Positions 5,184 through 7,729 of a stretch of DNA of 7,729 nucleotides are shown here, piece by piece; positions within the stretch are counted from its first letter, which is position 1, and every line of letters starts with the position of its first letter. Source of the DNA: an uncultured Pseudobdellovibrionaceae bacterium (GTDB taxonomy: Bacteria; Bdellovibrionota; Bdellovibrionia; Bdellovibrionales; Bdellovibrionaceae). Position numbers and translations under genes: made by a program. Below the pieces are notes generated by a model. That model saw only the letters and a program-made list of their open reading frames with translations, was not told the origin of the DNA and made no database searches. Where the stretch lies: NCBI GenBank assembly GCA_937900305.1, contig CALCCV010000668.1:1-7729 (forward strand). The letters are read 5' to 3'.

Positions 5184-6473
5184 TCAATTTCGGTGCGGCT
5201 TCCATCGACTCATCAGTTCAATCCCTTCGGTGGTGATTTGTGCTAGGAGTTGACGGTGACTCTGCTCAAGTTCTTCACGACTTAATTTTTCAACACGAGG
5301 CAGCCAGTCTCGTAAAGCTTTGATTTCAGCTAAACGACTTTGCATTTTCAAGAGCCCCCCAAACTGTCGAAGCGTGGCGGCTCTCAACAACAGTTTGCCC
5401 GTCGGATTGATGGGGTTGAGAAAGAGGCTCATAGGGCTTCCCATCACGAGGGCCTCTGGATCAGAGCAAATCGGATCACCGGGGCAACGTTGAAAGGCGT
5501 CTACGTGCAATGAAGCCAAGTATTGATTCGCTGTCTGATTGGGGCGGTACAAAATCTTTTGCAGACGCTCCCACAGTCGCGAATAGCTCAGGTCGCCCGA
5601 GTCGCCCGGGTCGCCCGGGTCGCCAATCGAAGATTGCAGTTCAAAATCAGTCAGCGAGCGCAATTGCGAAAAAAGTCGTGTCTCGCGCACCAGCATCAAT
5701 CGATAAAGGTGAATCCCACGATCTTTCAGATCCGTACAGTCCGCCAGATTGTGAAATCGAAAGCCCTTTGGCCATCCCGAATCGACTAAAGTTTGTGTCA
5801 TCTCGGTCAGCGCGGATTTTAGAACACCCAAGTCAACCAGCTTGCTAATCATCGACGATTCAGATTCTAAAGAGGCTCTATAGTAGCAGGACACCTTTTC
5901 AAGTTGAGCCAGGCGATCCCTCGGCTCCAGTTTATCCTTGAGGTGCTGAAAATAAATCTTGGTCATCGGCATAAAACCATTTATTTCCCAGTTGATCCAA
6001 GAAAGATCTCCAATAGGAAGGGCATGAAATGCCGGTTTAGAAAAAACCTGACTCATGCGCAGGTACTCGTTCTCCGTTAGACCCGACTTGTGTTGCGACT
6101 CCAACTCAGACCTCAGCTCCTTCAGCCTTTGATTGTGGACTTGGGTCAGAGTTCGCATCTCGACAAGTCGAACCTCCGGCTTCGAGACTGAGGAAGTGCC
6201 TTCACCAATGAGTTGTTCAGCTCTTTTCATTTTTTGGCGCGAATCAGGATCCAAAACCAAAACGAGATTTTGGTCGGCTTCGGGAGACCAAAATTTGGGG
6301 TCGGCCTTATAGTTTAATATTTCGGCAAGCTTCTCCTCTTTCAGATCTTCGTCCCAAAGATTGAGAGCGACGATGGTGAGCCCAAGAAGCGGCACTGCCG
6401 CCGCCACAAATGAAAACAGAATTCGCCACGATCGGCGCCCCTCTGCATTTTGGCCCTGTCTGCTACCAATCAC
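5184..6473 (-). CDS. Membrane-anchored protein of unknown function with Gly-Asp-Pro micro-repeat
   Basis: 429 residues from GTG 6473, chosen because AAAGGAA (6481-6487) lies seven bases upstream; an ATG at 6539 would add 22 residues but has no ribosome binding site. A basic cytoplasmic N-terminus (GRRSWR) is followed by one TM helix near residues 18-39 (ILFSFVAAAVPLLGLTIVAL), so the rest is predicted periplasmic. The body is mostly helical and charged, with QVHNQRLKELRSELESQHK as a coiled-coil-like stretch. Near residues 284-294 is GDPGDPGDSGD, encoded by a 9-base tandem repeat. Further on, RCPGDPICSDP has a Cys pair that could form a disulfide. I do not recognise the family and saw no catalytic motif. 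It is divergent from the gene at 6550; a structural or envelope role is possible but unsupported. Confidence 0.78.
   Translation of the reverse strand: MIGSRQGQNAEGRRSWRILFSFVAAAVPLLGLTIVALNLWDEDLKEEKLAEILNYKADPKFWSPEADQNLVLVLDPDSRQKMKRAEQLIGEGTSSVSKPEVRLVEMRTLTQVHNQRLKELRSELESQHKSGLTENEYLRMSQVFSKPAFHALPIGDLSWINWEINGFMPMTKIYFQHLKDKLEPRDRLAQLEKVSCYYRASLESESSMISKLVDLGVLKSALTEMTQTLVDSGWPKGFRFHNLADCTDLKDRGIHLYRLMLVRETRLFSQLRSLTDFELQSSIGDPGDPGDSGDLSYSRLWERLQKILYRPNQTANQYLASLHVDAFQRCPGDPICSDPEALVMGSPMSLFLNPINPTGKLLLRAATLRQFGGLLKMQSRLAEIKALRDWLPRVEKLSREELEQSHRQLLAQITTEGIELMSRWKPHRN
5592..5624. repeat. 9-base tandem repeat (GTCGCCCGG, about 3.7 copies)
   Basis: Units GTCGCCCGA, GTCGCCCGG, GTCGCCCGG and a partial GTCGCC run head to tail. 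The 9-base period keeps frame and encodes alternating Gly-Asp-Pro/Ser on the minus strand in the unknown membrane-anchored protein. Near-identical units suggest recent slippage expansion, so copy number may vary between strains. Confidence 0.85.
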
Positions 6474-6620
6474 GAGTTGTTTCCTTTCTCTTGCATATTT
6501 CAAGTTGCTTCGATACCTCGGAAAAAACGGACCTTGCATTTAAACTATCATGCGTGAGTCAGAAGGAATCGAAGTCTGTGTGATAATTTCTCCATCCCCC
6601 TTAAGTCATCACGACAGTTC

Positions 6621-7169
6621 TTGCTTCATCCATTGAATCGTTTTCTTCGTTCGGGAGAGGTATTTGACCTTCTTCATATCGGCGAACGATTGCAAAAGGA
6701 TTCCACTCAGTCAGCGACGGGAAAGGAGTCTGCGGTCCAAGCCTTTCAAAAGAAAGTTGAACAAAAATTTTCTTTTATCGGTGTGCGCTTTACGAGTCAG
6801 GTCGATCCGCTACCTGACACACATTCGCACGCTGAGATCAGCCTGACACCAGGGGCGGAGCAACCCAATTTTTTGTTCCTGTCAGATGTTCTAGATGGTC
6901 GCATCAGTCTTTTGCACTCGGTGAGCGGAATGGACGCACGACATGAGTACAAAGCTGCATTGGCTTTCTTAACGTTCGCTTCTGTTTATGAACTGGAAAT
7001 AGATTTAGTGGCCGAGACGGCAATTCGGAAGTGGATTGCAGCTTTTTTACCAGATCGCCTTAGTAGTCCGTCGTTGCAGCTGGAATTTCAACGTGAAGGT
7101 AAACGCATTTTTCTCACGATCTATCAATCTATCTCACACTTTCCAGTTGATTCGTCGATTGGATCCTGA
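6621..7169 (+). CDS. Unrecognised protein, 5' part of a probably frameshifted gene
   Basis: An open frame of about 182 codons whose only start options are weak (TTG 6621, no ribosome binding site). The protein looks real: RFLRSGEVFDLLHIGERLQK, a mixed beta region FSFIGVRFTSQVDPLPDTHS, a hydrophobic helix ALAFLTFASVYELEIDL, and LEFQREGKRIFLTIYQ before the frame ends. Upstream, an ATG at 6550 opens another frame (MRESEGIEVCVIISPSPL) that becomes continuous with this one if the five-C run at 6596-6600 had one more C. At the 3' end, around 7130, a second shift passes into the next frame. No family, catalytic motif or clear membrane segment recognised. It is best read as the first two thirds of one gene spanning 6550-7620. 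Confidence 0.55.
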   Translation: MLHPLNRFLRSGEVFDLLHIGERLQKDSTQSATGKESAVQAFQKKVEQKFSFIGVRFTSQVDPLPDTHSHAEISLTPGAEQPNFLFLSDVLDGRISLLHSVSGMDARHEYKAALAFLTFASVYELEIDLVAETAIRKWIAAFLPDRLSSPSLQLEFQREGKRIFLTIYQSISHFPVDSSIGS

Positions 7170-7620
7170 GCGCAGGTTTGCTTTGGAGTGGCCTGAATCG
7201 GAGAGAACTACTCACACTCGATCCGTGGATCTTGCAATGCTCTACAATAAGCAACCTCTGGCCCAAGAGCCAATAGGGCAGGGTGATGGCCCAACCGCTC
7301 AGGAACTTGGAATTACATTTTTAACACACCAGACACCGCAGAGCGATGTTTATGCCTCGATGATTCGCTCTCCAATAGGTCGGCCCCTGGCCTTTGTTCC
7401 AAGGCAATCTAATACGGAAAATGCGGGTGATGTCCCAGGAGAGCTCGCACTCCGAGGCAATGGTCATTACACCATGCGTGGCAGAGATTCGCAATGGGAC
7501 CCCAACTACGGCGACGGATCTCCTCTTATCGTGGAATTTCCGTCTGACAAAGTACCAACTCCGGTAGAATATTTTTCGGCCATCTTAGGACGGCATCAAC
7601 TGGCTGAGCCGAAAAGGTAA
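7132..7620 (+). CDS. Unrecognised protein, 3' part of the same frameshifted gene
   Basis: The frame is open well upstream, but protein-like sequence begins about 7132 (HTFQLIRRLDPERRFALEW) exactly where the preceding frame degenerates (HFPVDSSIGS then stop 7167-7169). The nearest in-frame ATG is 7237 with no good ribosome binding site, which argues against an independent gene. The C-terminal part is polar and loop-rich (QEPIGQGDGPTAQEL, RGNGHYTMRGRDSQWDPNYG, VPTPVEYFSAILGRH) and ends at TAA 7618-7620. Function unknown. Translationally coupled overlapping genes are the alternative to a frameshift. Confidence 0.5.
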   Translation, partial: SHTFQLIRRLDPERRFALEWPESERTTHTRSVDLAMLYNKQPLAQEPIGQGDGPTAQELGITFLTHQTPQSDVYASMIRSPIGRPLAFVPRQSNTENAGDVPGELALRGNGHYTMRGRDSQWDPNYGDGSPLIVEFPSDKVPTPVEYFSAILGRHQLAEPKR

Positions 7621-7625
7621 GCCTC

Positions 7626-7678
7626 CAAGATTAAATCTTGCGAAGGAATGGAATGCCCACAGAGCCGCCCTCGGCGGC
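7626..7678. terminator. Two short hairpins after the last gene
   Basis: CAAGAT-TAA-ATCTTG (7626-7640) and GCCGCC-CTC-GGCGGC (7664-7678) are two perfect 6-bp stems with three-base loops. The first begins six bases after the stop at 7620; the second is GC-rich and is the better terminator candidate. No T-run follows on the plus strand, so intrinsic termination is not clear. A minus-strand gene entering from beyond the contig end could share the second hairpin. Confidence 0.45.
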
Positions 7679-7729
7679 CCTACCATCAATCAATCATGCA
7701 AGTCATCCCTTGATTTTCCTGGGTCCAAG
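7679..7729. other. Contig end, nothing identified
   Basis: All minus-strand frames close within this stretch, so at most the last dozen codons of an incoming minus-strand gene could be here. A GATTGATTGATGG direct repeat of short period is present on the minus strand, too short to interpret. Confidence 0.3.

Noticed and set aside
5510..5848. Plus-strand frames with Arg-Val-Ala or Gly-Arg-Pro repeats
   Set aside because: They arise from reading the GTCGCCCGG repeat on the opposite strand of the membrane-anchored protein gene.

Overview
This 7.7 kb window looks like a bacterial contig from a Gram-negative organism. It is dense with short genes on both strands, has clear AGGAG-type ribosome binding sites, and encodes a predicted lipoprotein and periplasmic proteins. 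Balanced base composition and the many poorly recognisable genes fit a Bdellovibrionota- or Deltaproteobacteria-like lineage, but no ribosomal or other marker gene is present, so this assignment is weak. The first 33 bases are not genomic: they match the Illumina TruSeq read-2 adapter and are read into the end of the first gene.

Layout. (1) 34-2405, minus strand: a cytochrome b561-type membrane protein (1716-2405), then a gene broken by several frameshifts (about 872-1687), then a catalase-family lipoprotein cut by the contig edge (34-825). In transcription order this reads cytochrome b, broken gene, catalase, and could be an envelope peroxide-handling module. (2) 2489-2752, plus strand: a small secreted PepSY-type protein divergent from the cytochrome, followed by a perfect 10-bp hairpin. 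(3) 2819-4428, minus strand: a MerR-family regulator that carries a C-terminal, apparently shortened VOC/glyoxalase-like domain, followed 68 bases later by a small P-loop kinase. Upstream of the regulator lies a textbook MerR promoter with a 9+3+9 perfect palindrome inside a 19-base spacer. (4) 4486-5055, plus strand: a two-TM protein of unknown function. (5) 5184-6473, minus strand: a large single-TM-anchored protein of unknown function with a Gly-Asp-Pro micro-repeat. (6) 6550-7620, plus strand: one unrecognised gene that appears split into at least two reading frames. The last 109 bases hold two short hairpins.

The two most notable points are the gene at 872-1687, whose protein-like stretches can be stitched together by four shifts all in the same direction, and the MerR-VOC fusion regulator with its operator and companion kinase, which suggests a small-molecule-responsive (possibly drug or metabolite) locus. 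No CRISPR array, insertion sequence, tRNA or rRNA was seen. Intergenic gaps are all under 300 bases.
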